Assembly: GCA_964614215.1 (NCBI GenBank) | Contig: CAZTKP010000024.1 | Location: 1 to 24,005, forward strand | Direction of reading: 5' to 3' | From: CAZTKP01 sp964614215 | GTDB taxonomy: Bacteria > UBP6 > UBA1177 | Length of the DNA: 24,005 nt | Shown: positions 1 to 8,162 of the stretch, in pieces | Position numbering within the stretch: the stretch's first letter is position 1 | How the letters are laid out: each line of letters opens with the position of its first letter | Program-made: the position numbers and the translations under genes | Notes under the pieces: generated by a model | Database searches by the model: none | Told to the model about the DNA's origin: nothing | The model's input: the letters and a program-made list of their open reading frames with translations, nothing else

Positions 1-873
1 CTTGAATCAGGTAAAATGACCTACGAGATCGGTATAGGTGATGAAATAAAGATCAGCATATACGGGAATCCTCAGGACAGTACAAAGGCGACAGAATTGG
101 GAGAGATCTTCGGACACGCCGTTGACGAGAACGGAGAGGTGAACATACCTCTTCTGAAACATGTCAAAGTTGCAGGAAAAACCCGAAAAGAAGTCTCCCT
201 CATGCTTGAGGAAATGTATGCCAAATATATTAAAGATCCTCATGTAATGTTCGATATTGTCAAGTATGAAAGTAAATTCTACTACGTTACAGGAAACGTT
301 AAAAATGCCGGCAAACATGCTATAAAAGTTAATACCAATCTGCTTGAAGCAGTAACAGAAATCGTACCTTCAGAGGCAAACGGCGCCACCGAATTCATCT
401 ATATGAAAAGGGAAGATCTGGTAGTACCAATAAACATCAGTGATCTTGCCACAGGAAAAATAGACTATTCAAAATATTATCTTCAGGATGGCGATACCTT
501 CTACGTTCCTCATTCCAGTGCGAACAGAGCGTATATTCTCGGAGAAGTAAAAAATCCAGGAGCATACAACCTTTCAAGCGGAAACTACACCCTTCTTGAC
601 CTTGTTGCAGATGCCGGAGGGTTGACACCTCCTTTCAGCTCAAAAGGAAGGATCTACATGGTACGTCAGCAGGCAGGGAAACACCTTCTTGTAAGGCTTC
701 ATTTCGACGAGATCTTTTCCGGAAAAGCCGGAGCGATCAAACTGATGCCGGGAGACAGAGTTCTTGTTTCACCGACTGCTCTTACAAGTTATAACAGGAT
801 CATTCAGCAGCTTCTCCCGACTTTCCAGATGCTTTACACAGGAACTCTTCTGTACAAGAACTGGGTCAAGTAG
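1..873 (+). CDS. Polysaccharide export protein, SLBB/Wza-like (5' partial)
   Basis: Outer-membrane or periplasmic component that exports capsule or exopolysaccharide in Wza-type systems. The reading frame is open from base 1, and the first Met (base 16) falls directly at the family's N-terminal motif (YEIGIGDEIKISIYGNP, matching the usual Y-x-IGPGD-x-L-x-I-x-V-W-G). The signal peptide and true start therefore probably lie before the window. Counting from that Met, the poly-export domain spans about residues 1-80. Two SLBB-type units follow: one from about 90 (FYYVTGNVKNAG) and one from about 170 (AYILGEVKNPGAYNL, then ADAGGLTPPFSSKGRIYMVR). The C-terminal stretch is moderately hydrophobic (about 255-285), as expected for the membrane-inserting end. 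The stop TAG is followed immediately by the polA ATG. Family assignment is firm; which polysaccharide is exported cannot be seen, because the neighbouring export and synthesis genes lie outside the window. Confidence 0.88.
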   Translation, partial: LESGKMTYEIGIGDEIKISIYGNPQDSTKATELGEIFGHAVDENGEVNIPLLKHVKVAGKTRKEVSLMLEEMYAKYIKDPHVMFDIVKYESKFYYVTGNVKNAGKHAIKVNTNLLEAVTEIVPSEANGATEFIYMKREDLVVPINISDLATGKIDYSKYYLQDGDTFYVPHSSANRAYILGEVKNPGAYNLSSGNYTLLDLVADAGGLTPPFSSKGRIYMVRQQAGKHLLVRLHFDEIFSGKAGAIKLMPGDRVLVSPTALTSYNRIIQQLLPTFQMLYTGTLLYKNWVK

Positions 874-3336
874 ATGAAAATAGCCTTAATCGACGTAAGC
901 TCTTATATTTTCAGAGCTTTTCATGCACTGCCACCGATGTATTCTCCTGATGGACAACCTGCGAATTCCCTTTACGGCTTTGCCTCCATGTTCCTGAAGA
1001 CCATGCAGAATTTTGAAGATTTCTGTGTGATCGGCGCACTTGATTCTAAAGGACCGACTTTCCGGAAAGAGGAGTATCCTGAGTATAAGGCAAACAGAAA
1101 AGAAGTAGATCCGGAACTGAAAAGCCAGTTTCCGCACATAAGGGAAATGCTCAATGCACTGGGGATCATGCCTCTTTCCAGTGAAGGTTTTGAAGCTGAC
1201 GATATAATAGCATCTGTCATTTCTCAGCATAAAGATGACGAAGTGGTGATCATATCATCGGACAAGGACCTGATGCAGCTTATCAATGAAAAGATCACCA
1301 TGTATGACGGAATGAAGGATAAGCACTACCGCAGCTATCAGGTCGTGGAAAAATTCGGTGTAACTCCTGAAAAAATGAGAGATCTTCTTGCTCTTATGGG
1401 AGATAGTTCCGACAATGTTCCCGGACTTCCGGGGATAGGCCCCAAGACCGGAGCAAAACTTTTAAACGATTTTGAGAATATTGAAGGACTGTACGCAAAT
1501 ATCGATCAGCTCAAACCGGCCGTACAGAAAAAACTTCTTGAGAACAGAGAACAGCTTGAAATATCACGAAAACTTGTATCGCTCAGATCTGACATTGAAC
1601 TAAAATCGGAAAATCTCACACCCTGGAACGGTGTCGATACTAAGCTGTTTCCGGAATTTGCTGAAAAGTTCGGATTCAGATCACTACTTAAAAAAACGGG
1701 TCTGCAGGAAGCTGCTGTAAATTCCGATTCCAGATTGTTCACAGAACTGAAAAACTGGAAACAGGGCTTTTTTATTCCCGGGGAAAATGAAACTTATTAT
1801 GGAATTTTCGAGAACGACGCTTTCTATCTCGGGAACAAAGGGGTTTTTGATAAATATGATATCGGAAAGATCCCTCAGGAAAGTACAGTTCTTTCTTTTG
1901 ACATTAAAAAGTTCCTGAACTATCCCTTTCCTGAAAAAATTAGGTTCATTGACTTAAAAATTGCCTTTTTCTGCCAGGATAGCGGAAGACACGGATATTC
2001 AATGAGCGACATTTCTTCCTCCTCAGGGTTTATTCCGGAAAAACCGGAAACCATCGCTGAAAAATTTGCATTTCTTGAAGCATTAAATTCCAAACTGGAC
2101 CTTAAAAATGAAAGAAAAAACCTGCTCGAAAACATTGAAATGCCCAACCTTGAAGTAGTAAGGGGAATGGAACAGCACGGATTTCTTATAGATCGGAAAA
2201 AACTTGAAAGTGTCAAAGAAGAATTTAGCGGGATTCTGGCTGACATCGAAAAACAGATAACAGAATATACCGACAGCGATTTCAATCCTGCATCTCCCAA
2301 ACAGCTAGGGGAACTTTTGTTTGACAAGCTCGGGCTTCCTCACGGCAAAAAGACCAAGACCGGATACAGCACAGACCATTCAGTCCTGGAAAAACTTGCC
2401 GAAAAAGATTTCCATCCGCTTCCGGGATTAATAATCAGACACCGTGAATACAGCAAACTGTTGTCCACCTATGTTGAGCCGATATTGAACGGGATCGAAG
2501 ATGACGGTCGCCTGAGAACAACTTTCATTGTCACTCATGCCGCCACAGGGAGACTCGCAAGCAGAAATCCCAACCTTCAGAATATACCGGTAAAGACCGC
2601 TGAAGGAAGAAAGATCCGGGGCGTTTTTACTGCACCTCCCGGGAAAAAACTCATCTCACTTGACTACAGTCAGATAGAGCTCAGAATACTTGCAGCTCTC
2701 AGTCAGGAAAAGGAACTTATAAACGCTTTCAGGGCCGGAGAAGATATTCACAGCAAGACAGCATCCGCAATATTCAACATTCTTCCGGGAATGGTGGATT
2801 CCGAGATGAGAAGACACGCAAAAGCCGTAAATTTCGGAATTATTTACGGAATGCAGGCATTTAAACTTTCTCAGGACACAGGCGTGGATATGTCTTTTGC
2901 AAAAAAATATATCGAAAGCTATTTTGCATACTATCCCGCTGTCAAAAAGTTTATTGATGAAACGGTCAGACTTGCTAAAGAGAACGGCTATGCTGAAACA
3001 GTAATGAAAAGAAGACGCTATATACCTGAAATATCACACTCTAACAAAAACATTTCCAGATCAGGAGAGAGGCAGGCTGTAAATACTGTTATACAGGGAT
3101 CTGCCGCAGACATAATAAAAATAGGCACTGTCAATGTCCACCACATGCTGCGGAATAATTTTCCGGATGCAAAAATACTGCTTCAGATCCATGATGAACT
3201 TATTCTCGAAATTCCTGAAAATGACAATGAAATTATTTCACGATGCGCAGAAGAACTTGTCAAAGCAGGCAACTTTCTTGAAGTTCCGCTTGCTGTAAAC
3301 CATTCTTCCGGAAAAGACTGGTCTGAACTTAAATAA
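874..3336 (+). CDS. polA: DNA polymerase I
   Basis: Family A polymerase for Okazaki fragment processing and repair synthesis, 820 aa (E. coli 928, Taq 832). The N-terminal 5'-3' exonuclease (FEN) domain is intact: LIDVSSYIFRAF, EGFEADDIIASV, SSDKDLMQL and GDSSDNVPGLPGIGPKTGAK. The polymerase domain has motif A DYSQIELRILA (Asp597), motif B RRHAKAVNFGIIYG (Arg646, Lys650, Phe654, the E. coli Phe762 position) and motif C QIHDEL (Asp774, Glu775). The middle region, about residues 285-410, is short and shows none of the expected 3'-5' exonuclease carboxylate motifs (no DTET-like, NxxxD or YxxxD box), so proofreading is probably lost, as in Taq-like and many other bacterial PolAs (inference). ATG 874 directly follows the upstream stop codon, and no good ribosome binding site is visible, which suggests translational coupling. 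Confidence 0.97.
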   Translation: MKIALIDVSSYIFRAFHALPPMYSPDGQPANSLYGFASMFLKTMQNFEDFCVIGALDSKGPTFRKEEYPEYKANRKEVDPELKSQFPHIREMLNALGIMPLSSEGFEADDIIASVISQHKDDEVVIISSDKDLMQLINEKITMYDGMKDKHYRSYQVVEKFGVTPEKMRDLLALMGDSSDNVPGLPGIGPKTGAKLLNDFENIEGLYANIDQLKPAVQKKLLENREQLEISRKLVSLRSDIELKSENLTPWNGVDTKLFPEFAEKFGFRSLLKKTGLQEAAVNSDSRLFTELKNWKQGFFIPGENETYYGIFENDAFYLGNKGVFDKYDIGKIPQESTVLSFDIKKFLNYPFPEKIRFIDLKIAFFCQDSGRHGYSMSDISSSSGFIPEKPETIAEKFAFLEALNSKLDLKNERKNLLENIEMPNLEVVRGMEQHGFLIDRKKLESVKEEFSGILADIEKQITEYTDSDFNPASPKQLGELLFDKLGLPHGKKTKTGYSTDHSVLEKLAEKDFHPLPGLIIRHREYSKLLSTYVEPILNGIEDDGRLRTTFIVTHAATGRLASRNPNLQNIPVKTAEGRKIRGVFTAPPGKKLISLDYSQIELRILAALSQEKELINAFRAGEDIHSKTASAIFNILPGMVDSEMRRHAKAVNFGIIYGMQAFKLSQDTGVDMSFAKKYIESYFAYYPAVKKFIDETVRLAKENGYAETVMKRRRYIPEISHSNKNISRSGERQAVNTVIQGSAADIIKIGTVNVHHMLRNNFPDAKILLQIHDELILEIPENDNEIISRCAEELVKAGNFLEVPLAVNHSSGKDWSELK

Positions 3337-3355
3337 CATCTAACGCTTTAAAAAC

Positions 3356-3383
3356 TTGAAAAAATAAGTCATACTGTTATATT
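3356..3383 (+). promoter_or_regulatory. Candidate sigma70 promoter of the porin-like gene
   Basis: TTGAAA at 3356-3361 and TATATT at 3378-3383 with a 16-bp spacer, in the 89-bp gap after polA. GGAGG at 3414-3418 lies 7 nt before the ATG of the next gene. No terminator hairpin is visible after polA. The call rests on pattern alone. Confidence 0.55.
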
Positions 3384-3425
3384 TTTGCGTGTTTATATCA
3401 GTTTTGATAATTTGGAGGAAAATCC

Positions 3426-5279
3426 ATGCGTAAGGTAATTATTCTGATCACGCTTTTTTTCGCGTTCAGTCTTTTTGCTCAGGAACCGACTTTAGTTCCT
3501 ATTGCTCCTAAAAAAGAGGAGAAAAAAGAGGAAAAGAAGAAAGAGAAAAAAGAACCGAAAAAAGAAGAAAAGAAAGAAGAAAAAAAGGACGGATACAAAG
3601 ATCTTTATCAGCAGTACCTGAACAAATACAATTCAGGAACAGCAACAGAAGAAAAGAAAACTGAAGAAGAGCCTGCTGCTCAACCCGAAGCTCAGCCTGT
3701 TGCTCAGCCCGAAGCTCAGCCTGCTGCTCAGCCCGAAGCTCAGCCTGCTGCTCAGCCCGAAGCCCAGCCTGCTGCTCAGCCCGAAGCCCAGCCTGCTCCT
3801 GCTCCCGAACCTGTAAAGGAAGAACCTGAGGTTGTTGAACCGCCTAAACCCGTTGTTCCTTTAGATCCTTTTGTAGTTAATCCTTATTTTTCAGTATCAA
3901 CATTCATGTTCGTAGATAACGGCATCCAGATCTTTGGAAGTGAAGATCTTTCCACAAGCTGGAAATTCTCACTTGGAAATGCCATCCTTGATCTCAAGGG
4001 CGGAAACAGGATCTTCAACGGCCGACTTCTTTTTGATTTTGCAAAAGGATTGAGTACTGAAAAAGTTGTCGTTATTAACTACAACCACGATCCTTCTCTG
4101 CCAACTGATTCAACTAATCCGGTGGAGAACATTGTTCCTCAGAATCAGCCTAACGCTCTTGATATTATTCAGGATGCCTCTTTTTCCATCACACATCCTT
4201 CAGTAAGAAAAGGACACTGGGGAATGAACTTCCTCATGCAGGCAGGTAAATTCTATATGCCTTTCGGTATCGAATCTATTTACGACAGTGAAGCTCCTTT
4301 CCCGACAAAATCCAGACTGAACGACCAGTTCCTTGGTGGCGGATTCAATGACCTCGGATTATCATTAGGTCTTGATTTTCTCCTTTCAAATACAATGAAT
4401 CTTGCTTTCAACATCTTCGTTTTCAATGGTGGAAATGAAACCATGCTTGACGGACAGGATAAATTTCAGGATCCGGCTCTCGGGTTCGATCTCAGATTTA
4501 AAACAAAAGGAAAGTTCTACTCCACGTTCTCCTTCTCTCTTATCTGGGGTAGTGTCTACCATGATTACGACGAAGATATCGCAGGCGGTATTTTTGATAC
4601 AACTAACGGCACTTATCGTAATGACCAGAACCAGGTCGATGAAAATCTGGTGCTTAAAGACGACAGCACAGGTAGAAACGACTTCGCTCTCAACAAAAAG
4701 AACATTCTCTTTTCTATCGGAACTGATCTAGGCTATAAAGTGAATGAAAACATTAAGATAGGACTCATGGCGGAATTCGATTTTTCCGCAAGACAGATCT
4801 TCAACCCGGAAAGAATTGATGAAGACGGAAATACTCATATTGATGCAGACGGTATTCTTAATTCAACAGATAGTGGTGACAAATTAAGATTTCTCCGTGA
4901 CGGCAGTGAAAATTTCTGGGGAAGCAGCAACTACACAACAATGGGTCTTTTTGTCGCTCCTTACGCAAACATCTACATGTTTGATCTCCTTGTAAGGATC
5001 AACTACTTCAAGGCTCCTTATCTCTATAGATTTCTTGAAGACAGCAGCAACTCTGATCTCGGTCTGGATGTCAGTCTCGTTTATAACTTCTGCGATTACG
5101 CATCACTTGGTTTAAGCTGGTACTTTGCAAAAGAAGTTATCTATAAGCATGACAGCGCATACAATCAGGCAGAAGGTCTTGATAGCTGGGTATATCTGAA
5201 AGATACTTTCAACCACAACAAGGTTATGCTTTCTCTTGGTTTCAACTTTGATTATGTCTGGGAACAGGCAAAAAAATGA
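3426..5279 (+). CDS. Exported porin-like beta-barrel protein with Lys/Glu tract and Ala-Gln-Pro repeats
   Basis: 617 aa, probably an outer-membrane protein. Domains in order: a signal peptide (MRKVIILITLFFAFSLFA, cleavage before QEP); a highly charged Lys/Glu segment (about 29-55); a short helical-looking linker with YKDLYQQYLNKY; five copies of the octapeptide AAQPEAQP (about 84-123); an Ala/Pro/Glu hinge; and from about residue 150 a long region of alternating hydrophobic and polar strands rich in aromatic residues, Gly, Asn and Asp. The C-terminus, ending with LSLGFNFDYVWE, looks like a last barrel strand. Segments such as MQAGKFYMPFG and FDLRFKTKGKFYSTFSFSL resemble large porins, but I cannot name a family or substrate. 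The charged and proline-rich N-terminal part would lie in the periplasm and could reach peptidoglycan (inference). A strong ribosome binding site and its own promoter suggest high expression. Confidence 0.72.
   Translation: MRKVIILITLFFAFSLFAQEPTLVPIAPKKEEKKEEKKKEKKEPKKEEKKEEKKDGYKDLYQQYLNKYNSGTATEEKKTEEEPAAQPEAQPVAQPEAQPAAQPEAQPAAQPEAQPAAQPEAQPAPAPEPVKEEPEVVEPPKPVVPLDPFVVNPYFSVSTFMFVDNGIQIFGSEDLSTSWKFSLGNAILDLKGGNRIFNGRLLFDFAKGLSTEKVVVINYNHDPSLPTDSTNPVENIVPQNQPNALDIIQDASFSITHPSVRKGHWGMNFLMQAGKFYMPFGIESIYDSEAPFPTKSRLNDQFLGGGFNDLGLSLGLDFLLSNTMNLAFNIFVFNGGNETMLDGQDKFQDPALGFDLRFKTKGKFYSTFSFSLIWGSVYHDYDEDIAGGIFDTTNGTYRNDQNQVDENLVLKDDSTGRNDFALNKKNILFSIGTDLGYKVNENIKIGLMAEFDFSARQIFNPERIDEDGNTHIDADGILNSTDSGDKLRFLRDGSENFWGSSNYTTMGLFVAPYANIYMFDLLVRINYFKAPYLYRFLEDSSNSDLGLDVSLVYNFCDYASLGLSWYFAKEVIYKHDSAYNQAEGLDSWVYLKDTFNHNKVMLSLGFNFDYVWEQAKK
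3510..3589 (+). repeat. Near-continuous purine tract coding Lys/Glu
   Basis: The coding strand has 45 uninterrupted purines (3510-3554), then CC, then 33 more purines (3557-3589). It encodes the Lys/Glu-rich segment of the porin-like protein just after its signal peptide. It contains several A5-A7 runs that could slip. Confidence 0.85.
3675..3794 (+). repeat. 24-bp tandem repeat, five copies (AAQPEAQP)
   Basis: Five in-frame 24-bp units, nearly identical at DNA level (gctgctcagcccgaagctca type, ending gcct), encode AAQPEAQP or VAQPEAQP in the porin-like protein. Differences between units are few: one caa for cag, one gtt for gct, and gct to gcc changes in the last copies. Whole-unit gain or loss would keep the frame. 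Confidence 0.92.
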
Positions 5280-6638
5280 TCAGACATCCTCGTCCGTAAT
5301 TTTTCTATAGATAGTTCTCTGTGAAACGTCAAGTATTTCAGCAGCCTTAGCCTTATTTCCATCTGTCTGCCTAAGTGCTGCCAGGATAACTTCCTTTTCT
5401 ATCTCTTTCATTGTCATTTCGCCAATCCTCACATTAACCGTTTCGGTCATGTTTTTTTTCTGGCCGGAACTTTCTTTCTTTTCGCTATCCTCTTCTATTT
5501 TTCCGGAAGAAAGAACATATCTGGCCATGTAATTCTCAAGCTCACGCACATTTCCTTTCCACTCCTTTTTCAAGAGAGTCTTGACAAGCTGTGCATCCGG
5601 ATAGGCAACTTTTTTCTTGTACTGCTTTGAAAGTTTATCCACAAAATGTTTAATCAGTTCGTTAATATCTTCCTTCCTCTCACGAAGAGGTGAAATTTTA
5701 AGAGGAAAGACTGACAGCCTGTAATATAGATCCTCTCTGAAAGTGCCTTTTCCCGTTTCCTTTTTCAGGTCTTTGTTGGTTGCCGCAATAACTCTCACAT
5801 CAGCAAAGACCGGCACAGCACTTCCAACAGGCAGATATTCCTTTGACTGAAGAAAGCGCAGAAGTTTTGACTGCAGCTCCAACGGCATCTCTCCTATTTC
5901 ATCAATAAAAAGAGTACCTCCTTCTGCGGCACCTATATAACCCGGACTGTTTCTATCTGCTCCGGTAAAAGCACCCTTCTTATAACCAAACAATTCAGAT
6001 TCAATAAGTGATCCACTAACCGCCGCCGCATTAAAAGCAACAAAGGACCTTCCTGCTCTCGTAGATTCACGTAAAATATATCTGGCTATAAGCTCCTTAC
6101 CTGTTCCACTTTCTCCTTCAATAAGGACAGTTTCGTCCGTCTGTGCAATATTTTTGGCAGACTCAAGAAGTTTCTCCATATCTTCGCTCACATAGACTAT
6201 CTGGTGAGCGTCAGTTCTTATTGAGCGGATCTCATCCTGAAGTCTTCTGTTCTCGCTCATGACCGCTGCAGTTTCAATAGCTTTCTGTGTCTGCTGAAGA
6301 AGAACTTTAAAGTTTACAGGCTTGGTCATAAAGTTATACGCACCTTTCTGCATTGCCTTCACAGCAGTCTCAACATTACCGTAAGCTGTTATCATTATTA
6401 CAGGAATATCAACATCAAGATCTTTTACGGCATCAAGAATATCAATACCGTCAAACCCCCCCGGCAAAGCAAGGTCTGTAATTATCAGAGAAAGGTCCCG
6501 CTCAAGCTCTTTGATAGTCTTCAAACCTTCCATTGCTGTCGAAGCTGTGAGAACCGTATAGCCTGATCTGGATAAAATGAGCTTCATCGATTCCAGCAAT
6601 GATCTTTCGTCATCTATCACAAGAATTCTTTTGTTCAT
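5280..6638 (-). CDS. NtrC-family sigma54-dependent response regulator
   Basis: Transcription activator that is phosphorylated by a sensor kinase and opens sigma54 promoters, 452 aa, complete three-domain layout. Receiver domain at residues 1-120, with the acidic pocket Asp9/Asp10, phospho-acceptor Asp55 (LIITDLALPGG), Thr84 and Lys106 (MTKPVNF). AAA+ domain: Walker A GESGTGKE (about 175-182), the sigma54-contacting GAFTGA loop (222-227), Walker B GGTLFIDEIGEMP (about 240-252) and SPLRERKEDI with an arginine-finger-like residue. C-terminal Fis-type helix-turn-helix: AALRQTDGNKAKAAEILDVS, then QRTIYRKI. The usual NCAA segment after Walker A reads NAAA here. No sensor kinase is adjacent, so it is an orphan regulator. 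It is convergent with the porin-like gene with no base between the stops. An AAGGGG-like ribosome binding site precedes the ATG. Confidence 0.95.
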   Translation of the reverse strand: MNKRILVIDDERSLLESMKLILSRSGYTVLTASTAMEGLKTIKELERDLSLIITDLALPGGFDGIDILDAVKDLDVDIPVIMITAYGNVETAVKAMQKGAYNFMTKPVNFKVLLQQTQKAIETAAVMSENRRLQDEIRSIRTDAHQIVYVSEDMEKLLESAKNIAQTDETVLIEGESGTGKELIARYILRESTRAGRSFVAFNAAAVSGSLIESELFGYKKGAFTGADRNSPGYIGAAEGGTLFIDEIGEMPLELQSKLLRFLQSKEYLPVGSAVPVFADVRVIAATNKDLKKETGKGTFREDLYYRLSVFPLKISPLRERKEDINELIKHFVDKLSKQYKKKVAYPDAQLVKTLLKKEWKGNVRELENYMARYVLSSGKIEEDSEKKESSGQKKNMTETVNVRIGEMTMKEIEKEVILAALRQTDGNKAKAAEILDVSQRTIYRKITDEDV

Positions 6639-6674
6639 TACAACCCCTTTTAAACCGTCATAATCGTTGAAAGG

Positions 6675-6703
6675 ATTGTACAGGAACTACTTATTTACCG
6701 CAA
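6675..6703 (-). promoter_or_regulatory. Candidate sigma70 promoter of the NtrC-type regulator
   Basis: Read on the minus strand, TTGCGG (6698-6703) and TACAAT (6675-6680) are separated by 17 bp, about 37 bp before the regulator's start codon. It lies back to back with the plus-strand promoter at 6712-6740. Pattern-based call. Confidence 0.5.
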
Positions 6704-6711
6704 GTGATTTC

Positions 6712-6740
6712 TTGAAAACAGGAGCAATTTGACTTATAAT
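6712..6740 (+). promoter_or_regulatory. Candidate sigma70 promoter of the lipoprotein-dksA-galU-priA operon
   Basis: TTGAAA at 6712-6717, a 17-bp spacer and a perfect TATAAT at 6735-6740, the best-scoring promoter by eye in the window. GGAGG at 6759-6763 is 5 nt before the ATG at 6769. The TTGACT touching the -10 box (6729-6734) is not at a usable distance. Confidence 0.7.
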
Positions 6741-6768
6741 CACGTCTAGACACTTTTTGGAGGAAAAC

Positions 6769-7761
6769 ATGAAACGCTTTTTTATTGCAGCTGTAATTTT
6801 AATCTTATCTTTCGGCTGTTTTGATACAAAGCCCGATAATATCGAGCTAACCATCAACATTAAGTTCCCAAGCGATGTCAACTGTAAAACCTATCTTGCA
6901 GAACTGTTTGAGGTCACTCTTTTTGATTCCAATCAGAAAAAAACAGCTACAGAAACATTTACCTGCACGGAAAATACCGACACGCTGTCTCTTTTTGTTG
7001 AAAAGGATAACTACTATTTTACAGTTGCTCTGAAAGACTCTAACGACAACAAAAAGATGTACGGGTCAGGAACTGTTGATGCCAGCAGTGGAGACACAGA
7101 GGTCAATGTGGAAATGACCGAATATTCCGGTGGAATAACTTTTAACTGGAACAGTTCAGACTGCGGCAACTACGACATTGAGGTCATTAAGTTCACCCTT
7201 TTAAACGACGGTGACAAAGTAAGCACAAACATCTGGGGCAAAGAAACGGAGCTGTCTGATTTTGAAATATCATGTCATGCCGAACTTTTTGAGGTTGCAA
7301 ACATACCGTCAGGGAAATATTCAGCTACGGTCAATGCTTACAGAACAACTGATTCCGATGTTTCCAGAATCACATATGAGGTGCCTGAATTTATTGTAAC
7401 TACAGGCTCTGACTCTCCCCTTGACATTAATGACTACAAGAAAGTAAACGTTTCAGATCTTATCATTAACTGGAATTTTGACAGTCGCAGCATAACTTCA
7501 TGCTCGGAGGTCGACGTAACGACCATTGCCGCATCACTTATCTCAAATGACCTTACAAAAACTGTTGAGCAAAGCTGTGACGACTCTTTCAGTGCCATAA
7601 AGATATACGACATTCCAGCGGGGAGCTACGATATTCTTCTGCAGGGTCTCAGCAACTCTGAAACAGCTCTTTTTGAAGGAGATGCTCAGATTGATATTGA
7701 AGTTGGTAATATCGGAAGCGATTCTTTGACACAGGAAATATTTATAAAAGAAAAAAACTGA
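6769..7761 (+). CDS. Predicted lipoprotein of unknown function
   Basis: 330 aa. The start is set at ATG 6769 (MKRFFIAAVILILSFGC) because GGAGG lies 5 nt upstream; the open frame reaches back to a TTG at 6757, but that would put the ribosome binding site inside the gene. The signal sequence ends in SFGC, a slightly unusual lipobox (Ser at -3, Phe at -2), followed by FDTKPDN. The rest is beta-rich and contains repeated modules of similar layout, each with a paired Cys and an I-P-S/A-G-x-Y turn (IPSGKYSATVNAYR at about 180, IPAGSYDILLQGLS at about 285). This suggests two or three Ig/carboxypeptidase-regulatory-like folds. I do not recognise a family. It is the first gene of the six-gene operon. 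An envelope role is inferred only from the signal. Confidence 0.75.
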   Translation: MKRFFIAAVILILSFGCFDTKPDNIELTINIKFPSDVNCKTYLAELFEVTLFDSNQKKTATETFTCTENTDTLSLFVEKDNYYFTVALKDSNDNKKMYGSGTVDASSGDTEVNVEMTEYSGGITFNWNSSDCGNYDIEVIKFTLLNDGDKVSTNIWGKETELSDFEISCHAELFEVANIPSGKYSATVNAYRTTDSDVSRITYEVPEFIVTTGSDSPLDINDYKKVNVSDLIINWNFDSRSITSCSEVDVTTIAASLISNDLTKTVEQSCDDSFSAIKIYDIPAGSYDILLQGLSNSETALFEGDAQIDIEVGNIGSDSLTQEIFIKEKN

Positions 7762-7774
7762 CAGGAGAATAGAT

Positions 7775-8161
7775 ATGCTTACAAAAGAACAGATCAAAGA
7801 GCTCCGCAATATTCTTGAACAGGAATTGCAGGAACTGGAGGAAAGGAACAAGGAGAAGGTAAACGAAATGGAACATCCCGGTGATACGGATACATTTCAC
7901 GGAGATGAAGCAGATCAGGCCACTTACCTTGAACACAGGAGCAGACTACTGAGATTAAGAGATAGAGACAGAAAGCTCATAAACAAGATCCAGAAAACTA
8001 TCGCAAAGATCAATAACGGAACTTACGGCACATGTGATTCCTGCGGAATAGATATCCCCTACGAGAGACTTAAGCTCCGTCCTGTTGCTGACCTCTGTAT
8101 CGAATGTAAACAGGCTCAGGAAGAAAGAGAAGAGAGAGACAAGCTCTTTAAAAGGAGATAG
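7775..8161 (+). CDS. DksA/TraR-family zinc-finger transcription factor
   Basis: 128 aa. It binds RNA polymerase through the secondary channel and adjusts initiation, usually together with ppGpp (family knowledge). It has an N-terminal coiled coil (about 5-35) and a second helix (about 50-80). Between them is the acidic tip DEADQA (Asp44, Asp47, Ala49), which matches the DxxDxA motif of true DksA. The C-terminal four-cysteine zinc finger is Cys87-x2-Cys90-x17-Cys108-x2-Cys111 (CDSCGIDIPYERL, DLCIEC). It is shorter than E. coli DksA (151 aa) but keeps all key parts, so a DksA-like function is likely. AGGAG at 7763-7767 precedes the ATG. The end of the gene carries the AAGGAG used by the next gene, one base away. 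Confidence 0.93.
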   Translation: MLTKEQIKELRNILEQELQELEERNKEKVNEMEHPGDTDTFHGDEADQATYLEHRSRLLRLRDRDRKLINKIQKTIAKINNGTYGTCDSCGIDIPYERLKLRPVADLCIECKQAQEEREERDKLFKRR

Positions 8162-8162
8162 T

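Noticed and set aside
3675..3794. Possible CRISPR-like or regulatory direct repeats
   Set aside because: The units are adjacent without spacers, are in frame and encode a sensible Ala-Gln-Pro linker.
8085..8162. N-terminal extension of GalU overlapping dksA
   Set aside because: The extra residues are charged and unlike the family; the ribosome binding site and the IIPAAG motif position point to ATG 8163.
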